Source: Gammaproteobacteria bacterium
GTDB lineage: Bacteria > Pseudomonadota > Gammaproteobacteria > SZUA-229
DNA: 48,197 nucleotides
Direction: 5' to 3'
Assembly: GCA_029881035.1 (NCBI GenBank)
Contig: JAOUNI010000016.1
Span: 1 to 48,197, forward strand
Shown here: piece after piece, positions 31,677 to 39,856 of the stretch
How positions within the stretch are numbered: position 1 is the stretch's first letter
Layout: the number at the start of each line of letters is the position of its first letter
Position numbers and translations under genes: made by a program
The notes under the pieces: model-generated
Databases searched by the model: none
What the model was told of the DNA's origin: nothing
Seen by the model: the letters and a program-made list of their open reading frames with translations, nothing else

Positions 31677-32972
31677 TCACCACACAAAGGAATAGTTTAG
31701 CTGCAGCATGATCGCACTCAGATCGGGGGTTTCCTGCCCGGCGGGCACGGCACCATCGTTGACTGATTGCGTGATCAGTTCACCGCGTACCGAGAACTCG
31801 CTGTTATCGTCCATGGGAATACCATACTTCAGGCCCAGCGTTGTTGTAGTCGATTCTGCCAATCGGTAGTCATGGCTGGCGTAATCAACCAGTACATCAC
31901 CAGCGGTATTAATATCGGTGCCGAGCACCAGATTATGCCGGTAAAAATCAGCCGCCGATTGCGAGTAATAACGCACGTGCGGTTGCAGATAACTTGCCGC
32001 CAGTTCGTAACGGTATTTCAAATCCAGGGTATGCGATTTGATACCCCAGTCATCGGAGTAATAACGGTACGAAGCATTGATCACGTCTTCATCCAGATGA
32101 TGCACTGCCTTGAGGAACAGACTGCTTTTCTGGCGTGAATCGGGACGCTTTTCAAAAACGTAAGGCAGGTCATTTGCTGTTAAAAATGCCGTTGATGGCA
32201 GACCAGCAACCGGGTCATCAACTACCGTCACAATTTTGTACGGATCATTCTGGTAACCGCTGACCGTGCCCAGTGAAAGGTTCAACTGCACCATGGTTTT
32301 TCGATCAATGACCTGCGTTATGCCCACCATAAAATCGATGATGGTTTTTGTTTCACTACTGCCATCAATATTCTGGCTAGCGCCTTGATCACGCATCGGC
32401 GCAAATTCAATAGGAACGCCGCCACCAGGCTTGACCGTGTCATTGTTATAACCCACGCCCGCACTCAAGGTGGTATTACGATTATTAAAGTCTTTAGAAT
32501 AATTCGCGCTCACACCCATGGAGAAGTAATCGTGCTCACCTGAAAGATTTGCACCCCAGATAATTTTCGACATACGATCCAGCGACTGCGTGTAATCTGC
32601 GCCTAAGGCAACTCGGACATCTCTGAAAGTTGAATCTAATGGCGTATCACCCGGTGCAATGGTGTAAGAACTCTCACCTGATGGAGTGGTAAATGTTTGT
32701 GCAACACCGTTGACAGCATAAGCGCCATTAGGGGTTGCGCCGGTCAGGGCATCGACCACGACGCGCAGGTCAATTCGGTCATCATCACCAATGTTACGTC
32801 CCATATAAATGGCGGGCTCGGCAGCCTGTACGCGGCCATCAGCTTCACCGTAATAGAGAAACGCGGTATCAACATCCCAGTCATTTTCTGCCGCATTCGC
32901 AACCGGGGTCGCCACCTGCAACAGCGCACATGTCGCTGCGGCCATCTGGCCTTTAATTTTCTTTAATTGCAT
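31677..32972 (-). CDS. DUF3570 outer-membrane beta-barrel protein with ApbE flavinylation motif
   Basis: A 431-residue protein with a signal peptide (MQLKKIKGQMAAATCALLQV, cleavage after ANA) and alternating-hydrophobic strands ending in aromatic LQLNYSFVW, typical of an outer-membrane barrel. Residues 74-80 read DALTGAT, matching the ApbE consensus Dxx[ST]GA[TS]; Thr80 would carry FMN. The pairing of DUF3570 with DUF4266, a thioredoxin and apbE is a known gene neighbourhood; function is unknown. The ATG at 32972 follows GGAGGT by five bases, while a TTG six bases upstream is less likely. The gene overlaps the DUF4266 stop by ten bases. Confidence 0.88.
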   Translation of the reverse strand: MQLKKIKGQMAAATCALLQVATPVANAAENDWDVDTAFLYYGEADGRVQAAEPAIYMGRNIGDDDRIDLRVVVDALTGATPNGAYAVNGVAQTFTTPSGESSYTIAPGDTPLDSTFRDVRVALGADYTQSLDRMSKIIWGANLSGEHDYFSMGVSANYSKDFNNRNTTLSAGVGYNNDTVKPGGGVPIEFAPMRDQGASQNIDGSSETKTIIDFMVGITQVIDRKTMVQLNLSLGTVSGYQNDPYKIVTVVDDPVAGLPSTAFLTANDLPYVFEKRPDSRQKSSLFLKAVHHLDEDVINASYRYYSDDWGIKSHTLDLKYRYELAASYLQPHVRYYSQSAADFYRHNLVLGTDINTAGDVLVDYASHDYRLAESTTTTLGLKYGIPMDDNSEFSVRGELITQSVNDGAVPAGQETPDLSAIMLQLNYSFVW

Positions 32973-33175
32973 CCGCAACCTCCACCACCAACACCCTGGC
33001 CACCACTGGAGCCTTCTTTACTGAAATAAATATGTTCATCGTAAAAATTGTCAAAATAATCCGGTACCAGCTGCATCGAATCTTTAGCCAGCAGATCGCG
33101 CTCCCACGGCTCAACGCCCATGCTGGAGCAACCGGTCAGTACCAGCGCTGCAAAAATACTCATTAACCACTTCAT
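32963..33175 (-). CDS. DUF4266 small lipoprotein with Gly-rich CGC tail
   Basis: A 70-residue lipoprotein: signal MKWLMSIFAALVLTGC with lipobox LTGC and lipidated Cys16. VEPWERDLLAKDSM and DEHIYFSKE are the family's conserved blocks. The last 15 residues run SSGGQGVGGGGCGCN, ending in a C-x-C pair (C67, C69). AAGGG lies upstream of the ATG. It is translationally coupled to the DUF3570 gene and follows the thioredoxin gene by 23 bases. The CxC could bind a metal, form a redox pair served by the TlpA-like neighbour, or be modified; none is shown. Confidence 0.88.
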   Translation of the reverse strand: MKWLMSIFAALVLTGCSSMGVEPWERDLLAKDSMQLVPDYFDNFYDEHIYFSKEGSSGGQGVGGGGCGCN

Positions 33176-33198
33176 GTATTCACCCTTACCTATATTTG

Positions 33199-33693
33199 CT
33201 ATTTCGATAACAAGTCTTTTATTGCCTGCTCCATTGCGGCCTTGTCTTTCTCACGAAAGCCAATATGCGATGCATAAAGTTTGCCGTCACGACCAATTAG
33301 ATAACTACTCGGCATACCACGTAACTGATATTCAGAAGCTGTATCACCTGCTTCATCAAAAGCAACTACGAAATTGATATCCATTCCGTCGAGAAATTCA
33401 TTGGCCAGCTTTCTTTCTTTATCCAGATTAATTGCCAGTACCTCAAGGCCCTGATCTTTATACGTTTCTTTCATCTGATGCACCCAGGGGAATGATTCCT
33501 TACAGGGCTTGCACCATGACGCCCAGAAGTCCAGATAAACAACCTTGCCCTTCAATGAACTTAGGTCTATCTGACCGCTAGCGGTTGGTAGTTTAATTGC
33601 AGGTGCATCTTCTATCGCAGAAAAAGCCGTTTTGGTAAAAATCACTATCGCCAAAAAAAAGCTATACTTAACCAGTTTCATTTTATTACCCAT
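33199..33693 (-). CDS. TlpA-like periplasmic thioredoxin
   Basis: A 164-residue exported thiol-disulfide oxidoreductase. The signal peptide spans about 5-26 (MKLVKYSFFLAIVIFTKTAFSA). The thioredoxin fold follows, with VVYLDFWASWCKPCKESFPW (active-site Cys61 and Cys64) and the cis-Pro loop RGMPSSYLI. Reductive, TlpA/ResA-like partners of cytochrome or envelope maturation are the nearest comparison. It is the first gene of the minus-strand DUF4266-DUF3570-ApbE set and diverges from the response regulator; the start could also be Met5. Confidence 0.92.
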   Translation of the reverse strand: MGNKMKLVKYSFFLAIVIFTKTAFSAIEDAPAIKLPTASGQIDLSSLKGKVVYLDFWASWCKPCKESFPWVHQMKETYKDQGLEVLAINLDKERKLANEFLDGMDINFVVAFDEAGDTASEYQLRGMPSSYLIGRDGKLYASHIGFREKDKAAMEQAIKDLLSK

Positions 33694-33730
33694 TCGCTCT
33701 ATTCATGTAAAGTAAGATTATGGCTCGAGC

Positions 33731-33780
33731 CTTAAGACAACCTTAAATACCTCTCAAAACATAGTTAAGACTGACTTAAG
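33731..33780. promoter_or_regulatory. Two PmrA/QseB-like direct-repeat boxes between thioredoxin and response regulator genes
   Basis: CTTAAG-N5-CTTAAA at 33731-33747 and GTTAAG-N5-CTTAAG at 33764-33780 are direct repeats with 11-base periodicity. Each differs by one base from the PmrA-type consensus YTTAAK-N5-YTTAAK. They lie in the 133-base divergent region, 38-94 bases from the tlpA start and 47-96 from the response regulator start. This fits binding by the adjacent QseB/PmrA-like regulator to control both itself and the redox gene set. Confidence 0.65.
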
Positions 33781-33826
33781 CTTAATTGATAATTATTCAC
33801 GCCAACCAAAAAAACAGGATAATTAC

Positions 33827-34486
33827 TTGCGTATTTTATTAGTTGAAGATGACAACCTGCTCGGCAGCGGTCTATTAACCGGATTGAAAAATGATGGTTA
33901 CTCCGTCGATTGGGTCAAAAAAGGTACGGCCGCATTTTCCGCCATCACAACGACACCTTATGATGCTGTCATTCTGGATATTGGCTTACCTGAAATGAGC
34001 GGACTTGAGGTATTAAGCAAAGCGCGCAATAAAGGTATCACCACGCCGATTCTTATCCTTACCGCACAAGATACAATTTCAGATCGCGTCACCGGTCTAG
34101 ATACAGGCGCCGATGACTATCTAACAAAACCTTTTGATCTTGATGAACTGTATGCACGGCTTCGTGCTTTAACACGACGTTCACGCGGTTTATCCAGCCA
34201 GGTCATTCAATATAAACATATCATCATTGATCCTTCGGCTCATTCAGTCATCAGTAATGATAAAACTATTGAATTATCCCGGCGTGAGTTTTCACTACTG
34301 ACTGAACTAGTCTCAAGTGCCGGGCGAGTTCTATCACGCTCCTTTCTTGAAGAAAAACTTTATAACTGGGATAGCGAAGTTGAAAGCAACACCATTGAAG
34401 TTTACATACACCACCTGAGAAAAAAATTTGGCTCAGATATCATAAAAACTATCCGTGGCGTTGGTTACACCGTCCCTAAAGAATAG
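33827..34486 (+). CDS. OmpR-family response regulator, QseB/PmrA-like
   Basis: A 219-residue two-component regulator. The receiver has the acidic pair in LLVEDDNLL, phospho-acceptor Asp51 (VILDIGLPEMSGLEVL), T79 and K101 (LTKPFDLDEL). The winged-helix effector includes SRREFSLLTELV and VEVYIHHLRKKFG-like VYIHHLRKKFG, ending TIRGVGYTV. GLDTGADDYLTKPFDLDELYARLRAL-type spacing places it in the QseB/PmrA/TctD group. The start is TTG after AGGAT; no better codon fits. Its stop overlaps the kinase GTG by one base. Confidence 0.93.
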   Translation: MRILLVEDDNLLGSGLLTGLKNDGYSVDWVKKGTAAFSAITTTPYDAVILDIGLPEMSGLEVLSKARNKGITTPILILTAQDTISDRVTGLDTGADDYLTKPFDLDELYARLRALTRRSRGLSSQVIQYKHIIIDPSAHSVISNDKTIELSRREFSLLTELVSSAGRVLSRSFLEEKLYNWDSEVESNTIEVYIHHLRKKFGSDIIKTIRGVGYTVPKE

Positions 34487-35883
34487 TGTCTATCACCTAC
34501 CATCTTATGCTCCGGTTATTTATCGCGACACTAATTATAGTGGGCGGTGGTACATGGCTGGGTTATAAAGACACGCAGGATGAAACCAGCGAGTTGTTTG
34601 ATGCGCAACTTGCGAGCTCTGCTCGCTTAATGCTCAGCATGGTACAGGCCGATAAAGGCCACAGCGATTTTTCAAGCATTCAAAAATACCTGGATGAGAA
34701 CAGACCCTTAAACGGAGAACAGACTAACAATAACAAACCAAATCTTGATCTTGACTCGGGCCATATATATGAAACAAAACTAGCCTTTCAGATTTGGGAT
34801 GGTCTCGGCAATCTAATACTTAAATCAAAAAATTCACCAATACAGCCCATGACCAATAAAGAAAGCGGTTTTGACAATCAAGTTTTTCTTGGTCAGGAGT
34901 GGCGAGTATTTAGCCTGCACAGTAACAGCCCTCATTATCAGTGCATCACAGCTGAACGTATTGATGTGCGTGAGGACTTAATCGGCAAACTAAGTTCAGA
35001 TCTATTTTTATTATTTATTGTTTTAGCACCCGTTCTTTCAGCAGTCATGTGGCTCGCAATCAAACAGGGGCTATCACCACTGCAAAACCTTGCTTCGCAA
35101 ATAGGCGAAAGGGATGCATCCAAACTTGACGCCGTTTCAGACAGCCATGTACCAAAAGAAATAAAAACCATTGCAGGCGCTTTAAATAGTTTACTGTTAC
35201 GATTAAGCCATGCAATTGATCGTGAAAAGAGAATTACTTCCGATGCTGCACATGAACTACGAACTCCGCTGGCAGCCGTTAAACTGTATGCTGAATTAGC
35301 ACAAAAAGCTAGCAATAAGGATGATCGGAAGAACGCTATTAATCATGTAATACAAGGCATTGATCGAACCACTCACCTGGTTGATCAACTGCTGGCGCTG
35401 GCCAAACTGGAGCCAGAATCCTTTTCAAAAAACATGAGCACACTTAATCTTAATCATCTGGTGATTGAAGAAACCGCACTGCTTGCACCTATAGCTGGTA
35501 CAAAAAATATCGAGATTTCAGTCAACAGCTGCGATGAAGCTTTTATAAAAGCCGACAGCACATCATTACGTTTATTGATAAGAAATATTCTGAGCAATGC
35601 TATTACATATACACAGAAAAATGGAAAAGTTGAGATTACAATTATTTTAACAAAAGAATCAACCGATCTTGTTATCGAGGATAACGGACCCGGCATTCCT
35701 GTTGAACAGTGTGAACGTGTTTTTGAACGATTTTATAGGATGGAAAATCATGATGCCCCAGGGTGTGGCATTGGCCTGTCAATTGTTATGCGTGTTGCTG
35801 AATTACATAATGCAGCACTTAAGATGAGCCAGCCTGAAAATGGTACAGGACTGATTATCACTGTCAGCTTTCCTAATAGTTAG
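34486..35883 (+). CDS. Two-component sensor histidine kinase, QseC-like
   Basis: A 465-residue inner-membrane kinase. Membrane helices lie at about 8-25 and 171-192, flanking a periplasmic sensor of about 145 residues (QVFLGQEWRVFSLHS resembles the QseC sensor). HAMP is followed by HisKA with phospho-accepting His256 (SDAAHELRTPLAAVKL). HATPase motifs are N (RNILSNAITYT), G1 (DNGPGIP), F (FERFYR) and G2 (GCGIGLSIV). Start is GTG, sharing one base with the regulator's stop. It is the partner of the upstream regulator. The signal is unknown; envelope redox state is a reasonable guess from context. Confidence 0.92.
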   Translation: MSITYHLMLRLFIATLIIVGGGTWLGYKDTQDETSELFDAQLASSARLMLSMVQADKGHSDFSSIQKYLDENRPLNGEQTNNNKPNLDLDSGHIYETKLAFQIWDGLGNLILKSKNSPIQPMTNKESGFDNQVFLGQEWRVFSLHSNSPHYQCITAERIDVREDLIGKLSSDLFLLFIVLAPVLSAVMWLAIKQGLSPLQNLASQIGERDASKLDAVSDSHVPKEIKTIAGALNSLLLRLSHAIDREKRITSDAAHELRTPLAAVKLYAELAQKASNKDDRKNAINHVIQGIDRTTHLVDQLLALAKLEPESFSKNMSTLNLNHLVIEETALLAPIAGTKNIEISVNSCDEAFIKADSTSLRLLIRNILSNAITYTQKNGKVEITIILTKESTDLVIEDNGPGIPVEQCERVFERFYRMENHDAPGCGIGLSIVMRVAELHNAALKMSQPENGTGLIITVSFPNS

Positions 35884-35892
35884 AAAAATCAG

Positions 35893-37809
35893 CTAATAAC
35901 CATTTAAAAACTTTTCAAACTCGACTGCTGGCAGCGGCACACTGATTAAATACCCCTGAGCAATATCACAACCATATTTTCTAAGCATTTCCATTGCTGC
36001 TTCATCTTCAACCCCTTCCGCCACAACTGTTAGACCAAGATTATGCGCCAACTCAATAGTAGAACGCACCACCACTTCATCATCCTTATTGGTGTGTACA
36101 TTTTTCACAAATGACTGATCTATTTTTATTTCATTTACCGGCAGCTTAATCAAGCGACTTAATGACGAATAACCAGTACCATAATCATCAATTGATAAAT
36201 GAATACCTAGTTGACACACATACTCAAGCACTTCTTTCAACGAATCATATTCGGATAAAAATAAATTCTCGGTAATCTCAAAGGTCAGGTAACTCCCATT
36301 TTTTTTATCACCAATAATTCTATCTAGATTTCTTATGAAATTTGGATCCATTAATGTTTGCGGCGCTAAATTGACCGCTACTCGTAGCTCCTGATTTCTA
36401 TTCCAGATTATGGCCTGCTGCAATGCTGCCTCAATGGCCCAATAAGTATATTCATCCAGCAATCTATTTTGCTGAAGAACTTTTATAAAATTATTGGGCG
36501 AAACACTGCCACGTTCATCACTGACCCAGCGCCCCAATGCTTCTGCAGCAACAAGCTTATTGTTTTTGATAGAAACCTTTGGCTGATAATACAATTTAAA
36601 CTGCTTCTCTTCCAAAGCACGACGAATATCAGCCAACATAACCAGATGACCTCGTGTCATCTGATCATGATCAGGATCGTATAAGTATAATCCGGCAGAG
36701 TTATTTTTTGCTGCATACATAGCTGAATCGGCGTGACTCAACAAGCTACTAGAATCATCACCCTGATTCGGGAATACAGCCACACCAATACTGGCGCTAA
36801 CCGCTATTTTCATGTTAATGATGTTAAATGTGACATCAAGCAGCGCTTTAATTTCTTTCGCTCTCTGTACCGACTTTTCTTCGTCACAATCTGGCAAAAT
36901 AATCACAAACTCATCACCGCCCAGTCGCGCCAACGTTTCTTCTGATTTCATATTGCGTTCAAAACGTCGTGCAATTTTCTTCAGCAACAAGTCTCCACGT
37001 TCATGCCCCAATGCTTCGTTAACTTCTTTGAATCGATTAAGATCAATCAATAAAAGTCCGACACTCTCTTCGGCCAAAATAGCCTGGGAAATATTACGCG
37101 AAAGACGGTCATGAAATAGTGAGCGATTAGCCAGACCTGTAACAGTATCGTATAACGATAAATATTCCAGCTCTTTATTACTCTCTAACAATTGTTTATT
37201 GAGTACCTCCAGACGCATACGATAATCATCGTTAATTCTTCTGGTTGTCTCCATATTATTAACCGCCATCGCATTTTCGATGGCTATGGATACGATACTG
37301 GCAAACATCTGCAACAAGTTTAAATCTCTTCGCGTAAACTCATCACCACTGATTTTATTTATGCCCGCAATACCACCTAAAAAGTGCCGCCGTCCCTGCA
37401 TCGGCACCAAAATCATAGTGCCTGCTTCTTCTTCCCAAAGATTTCTTTCATCATCATTCAGTTCATTAAGGACGCCTCTCCACCAGGGTCTTTTGTGTTT
37501 CCACACCCAGCCACAGACACCAAACTCAAGAGGAAGAGACTCACCGACGATTTCATTAGAATTTTTACCGGAACCGCCGCGATAGGTATAAGTTTCGCAG
37601 TTCTCGTCCAGAATGGGGACTAATAACGTTTCTGCACCCACCAATGCACGCGCACGCTCCGAAACTATCTGAAAAACTCTATCAAGATCCAGCTCACTAC
37701 CAATCTCAGTAAAGGTTTTCTGCAATAGATCAATTTCTACCTCTCTGTCTTTGAGGCTTTGATTCAGATCGACTACATTTGATTTTTTATTCTTTGTATT
37801 ATCAAACAC
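35893..37809 (-). CDS. GAF-GGDEF-EAL cyclic-di-GMP signalling protein
   Basis: A 638-residue cytosolic protein with a short coiled coil, a GAF domain (about 32-180) containing FGVCGWVWKHKRPWW, a linker helix, then GGDEF (intact at 297-301) and EAL (E423-A424-L425). The I-site RxxD upstream of GGDEF is absent. The EAL domain keeps the usual catalytic set: FEITEN, IDDYGTGYSSL, EIKIDQSFV and VAEGVED. It is probably a phosphodiesterase or bifunctional. The GAF domain may bind a small ligand. It converges with the sensor kinase gene, nine bases apart. Confidence 0.92.
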   Translation of the reverse strand: MFDNTKNKKSNVVDLNQSLKDREVEIDLLQKTFTEIGSELDLDRVFQIVSERARALVGAETLLVPILDENCETYTYRGGSGKNSNEIVGESLPLEFGVCGWVWKHKRPWWRGVLNELNDDERNLWEEEAGTMILVPMQGRRHFLGGIAGINKISGDEFTRRDLNLLQMFASIVSIAIENAMAVNNMETTRRINDDYRMRLEVLNKQLLESNKELEYLSLYDTVTGLANRSLFHDRLSRNISQAILAEESVGLLLIDLNRFKEVNEALGHERGDLLLKKIARRFERNMKSEETLARLGGDEFVIILPDCDEEKSVQRAKEIKALLDVTFNIINMKIAVSASIGVAVFPNQGDDSSSLLSHADSAMYAAKNNSAGLYLYDPDHDQMTRGHLVMLADIRRALEEKQFKLYYQPKVSIKNNKLVAAEALGRWVSDERGSVSPNNFIKVLQQNRLLDEYTYWAIEAALQQAIIWNRNQELRVAVNLAPQTLMDPNFIRNLDRIIGDKKNGSYLTFEITENLFLSEYDSLKEVLEYVCQLGIHLSIDDYGTGYSSLSRLIKLPVNEIKIDQSFVKNVHTNKDDEVVVRSTIELAHNLGLTVVAEGVEDEAAMEMLRKYGCDIAQGYLISVPLPAVEFEKFLNGY

Positions 37810-37918
37810 TTAAACGCGCTCTAAAGTTACCAATCTAAAAGCAAGTCGTCCAAGTGTAGTACATATATGTTTCAAAAAATTTATCTTTTATCAAAAAATA
37901 TTTATAACATGATAACCA

Positions 37919-38446
37919 TCAGGATTTATGTCTCTCTTTAAGCTCTACGTAATGCTGCGCCGAATACTTTAAAAAAGCCTTTTCTTTGTCACTTAACTCA
38001 CGCACTTTTTTTACCGGTGAGCCCAGCCACAGATAACCGCCCTCCAGCACCTTACCCGGAGGCACCAGGCTGCCTGCACCGACCATGGCTCCGCTCTGAA
38101 TGACAGCGCCATCCAGTACCACAGAACCCATGCCAATCAGGCATGCATCTTCAACCGTACAGGCGTGTAATACGACATTGTGGCCCACGGTGACATCATT
38201 ACCCACGACCAGTGGATTACCACCGGGTGCATATTCACTATCGTGTGTTACATGTAGAACGCAGCCGTCCTGTATATTGGTACGCTGACCAATCCTGATC
38301 GAATTGATATCACCGCGCACCGAGCACATTGGCCAGATCGAACTATCCACCCCGATTGTCACATTACCTGTCACCACCGCAGAAGCATCGACAAAAGCAC
38401 TTTCAGCAATTTCAGGTGAATAATATTCAAATTTACGTATAGTCAT
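37919..38446 (-). CDS. Gamma-carbonic anhydrase family protein
   Basis: A 175-residue left-handed beta-helix (hexapeptide-repeat) protein of the YrdA/CaiE/gamma-carbonic-anhydrase group. RGDINSIRIGQRTNIQDGC, VLHVTHD and VTVGHNVVLHAC supply the Arg/Asp/Gln and three zinc-ligand His. A helical tail (SDKEKAFLKYSAQHYVEL) closes the trimer. Most bacterial YrdA-like members lack proven anhydrase activity. It diverges from ubiA over about 70 bases. Confidence 0.92.
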   Translation of the reverse strand: MTIRKFEYYSPEIAESAFVDASAVVTGNVTIGVDSSIWPMCSVRGDINSIRIGQRTNIQDGCVLHVTHDSEYAPGGNPLVVGNDVTVGHNVVLHACTVEDACLIGMGSVVLDGAVIQSGAMVGAGSLVPPGKVLEGGYLWLGSPVKKVRELSDKEKAFLKYSAQHYVELKERHKS

Positions 38447-38515
38447 AGCGCTACAATATTACATTTTTATCTTCACGTACACGATCAGCTAATGCTCAGG
38501 TATCATTAGCCACCT

Positions 38516-39856
38516 ATGTCAGCCAATACACTATTCACCACCGCCATCGAACAACTCAAGAAGTGGCATTTGTCATTACATAATCAATTTAGCACGCTCG
38601 TCGATAAACAAACCCTCGTTCAAATTCAGCATTTTCGGGCGCAAATGATGCGACAACTGGCCAGATTGAGTGCTCAGTTACAACGTTTAACATTTTTATT
38701 GCTACATTTTGCTTCTTTCGCGAAAGATAAAGCCCTGTTCGTAGCAAATAACAGCGCCTTACATACACTCAAATTTTTTAATACCTCCAATAAGGCATTT
38801 AAATCGCTCATCAAGGCGATGGCAGTATTGGGCGATAAAGCTTTAGGCGTGATCGACGATCGCAGCCTGCAGGTGCAAAAACGATTAAGTGCAGACATCA
38901 GCAAACTCACTTCGCTAGTCAGGGCTATTAGCCTGCAGCAGAAACAACAACTGCTCGATATCTATAACAAGACCGCGCAGTCTCATCTGGCCCAGAAACT
39001 CAAACAATACGCCCTGCTTATCCGCCTGGATAAGCCCATCGGCATCCTGCTTTTACTCTGGCCTGCACTGATTGCTTTATGGATTGCCGCCAAGGGCTGG
39101 CCGGATACCGACGTGCTGCTGGTTTTCGTCGCCGGCGTCTTTCTGATGCGCTCTGCCGGTTGCGCCATTAACGACTACGCAGACCGTGAAATCGACCGCC
39201 ATGTTGCTCGAACCAAAAACCGGCCGCTGACCTCCGGCAAAATCAGCGAAAAAGAAGCCCTGATCGTGTTTGCGACACTCTCCATTGCCGCGTTCCTGCT
39301 GGTGTTACTGATGAACCCGCTCACCATCGTCATGTCCTTCATCGGTCTCATCCTTGCCGCCAGTTACCCCTTTATGAAACGCCACCACTACCTGCCACAG
39401 GTGCACCTGGGCGCGGCTTTCGGCTGGGCCGTGCCCATGGCTTACACCGCACAAACCAATGAACTCAGCCCGGTCGCCTGGCTATTATTCATCGCCACCG
39501 TTTTATGGGCCACCGCCTACGACACCATGTACGCCATGGTCGATCGCGAAGATGATCTTAAAATCGGGGTAAAATCTACGGCAATTCTGTTCGAATCTGC
39601 TGATAAGCTCATCATCGGCATCATTCAGGCAACGCTCATACTGTGCCTGATCATGATCGGCCTGAGAGCCGAACTCGGCGGCTTCTATTATGCCGGTGTT
39701 CTGGTCGCGACCTATCTGGCCGTCTGGCAGCAGTATTTAATTCGCCACCGGCAACCGGCCGAATGTTTTAAGGCATTTTTAAACAACAACTGGTTCGGAC
39801 TCGCCGTATTTGTCGGCGTGTTCCTCGAATACCAAATTGGAGGCATGACATCATGA
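38516..39856 (+). CDS. ubiA: 4-hydroxybenzoate octaprenyltransferase with N-terminal extension
   Basis: Prenylates 4-hydroxybenzoate in ubiquinone synthesis; integral membrane enzyme. Residues from about 158 on (289 residues, the usual full length) are a standard UbiA: ALLIRLDKPIGILLLLWPAL, the first Asp-rich motif NDYADREIDRHVARTKNRPL at 219-238 and the second YDTMYAMVDREDD. The first 157 residues are extra: helical, Lys/Gln/Leu-rich, with a hydrophobic patch at 58-66 and no recognised domain; it is not UbiC. No good start codon with a ribosome-binding site lies near the core. The gene overlaps the next by four bases (ATGA). Confidence 0.93.
   Translation: MSANTLFTTAIEQLKKWHLSLHNQFSTLVDKQTLVQIQHFRAQMMRQLARLSAQLQRLTFLLLHFASFAKDKALFVANNSALHTLKFFNTSNKAFKSLIKAMAVLGDKALGVIDDRSLQVQKRLSADISKLTSLVRAISLQQKQQLLDIYNKTAQSHLAQKLKQYALLIRLDKPIGILLLLWPALIALWIAAKGWPDTDVLLVFVAGVFLMRSAGCAINDYADREIDRHVARTKNRPLTSGKISEKEALIVFATLSIAAFLLVLLMNPLTIVMSFIGLILAASYPFMKRHHYLPQVHLGAAFGWAVPMAYTAQTNELSPVAWLLFIATVLWATAYDTMYAMVDREDDLKIGVKSTAILFESADKLIIGIIQATLILCLIMIGLRAELGGFYYAGVLVATYLAVWQQYLIRHRQPAECFKAFLNNNWFGLAVFVGVFLEYQIGGMTS

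Noticed and set aside
30700-33693. RiPP biosynthesis cluster based on the GGGGCGCN tail
   Set aside because: No YcaO, radical-SAM, DUF692-type or peptidase gene nearby; lipobox and family marks fit an ordinary DUF4266 lipoprotein.
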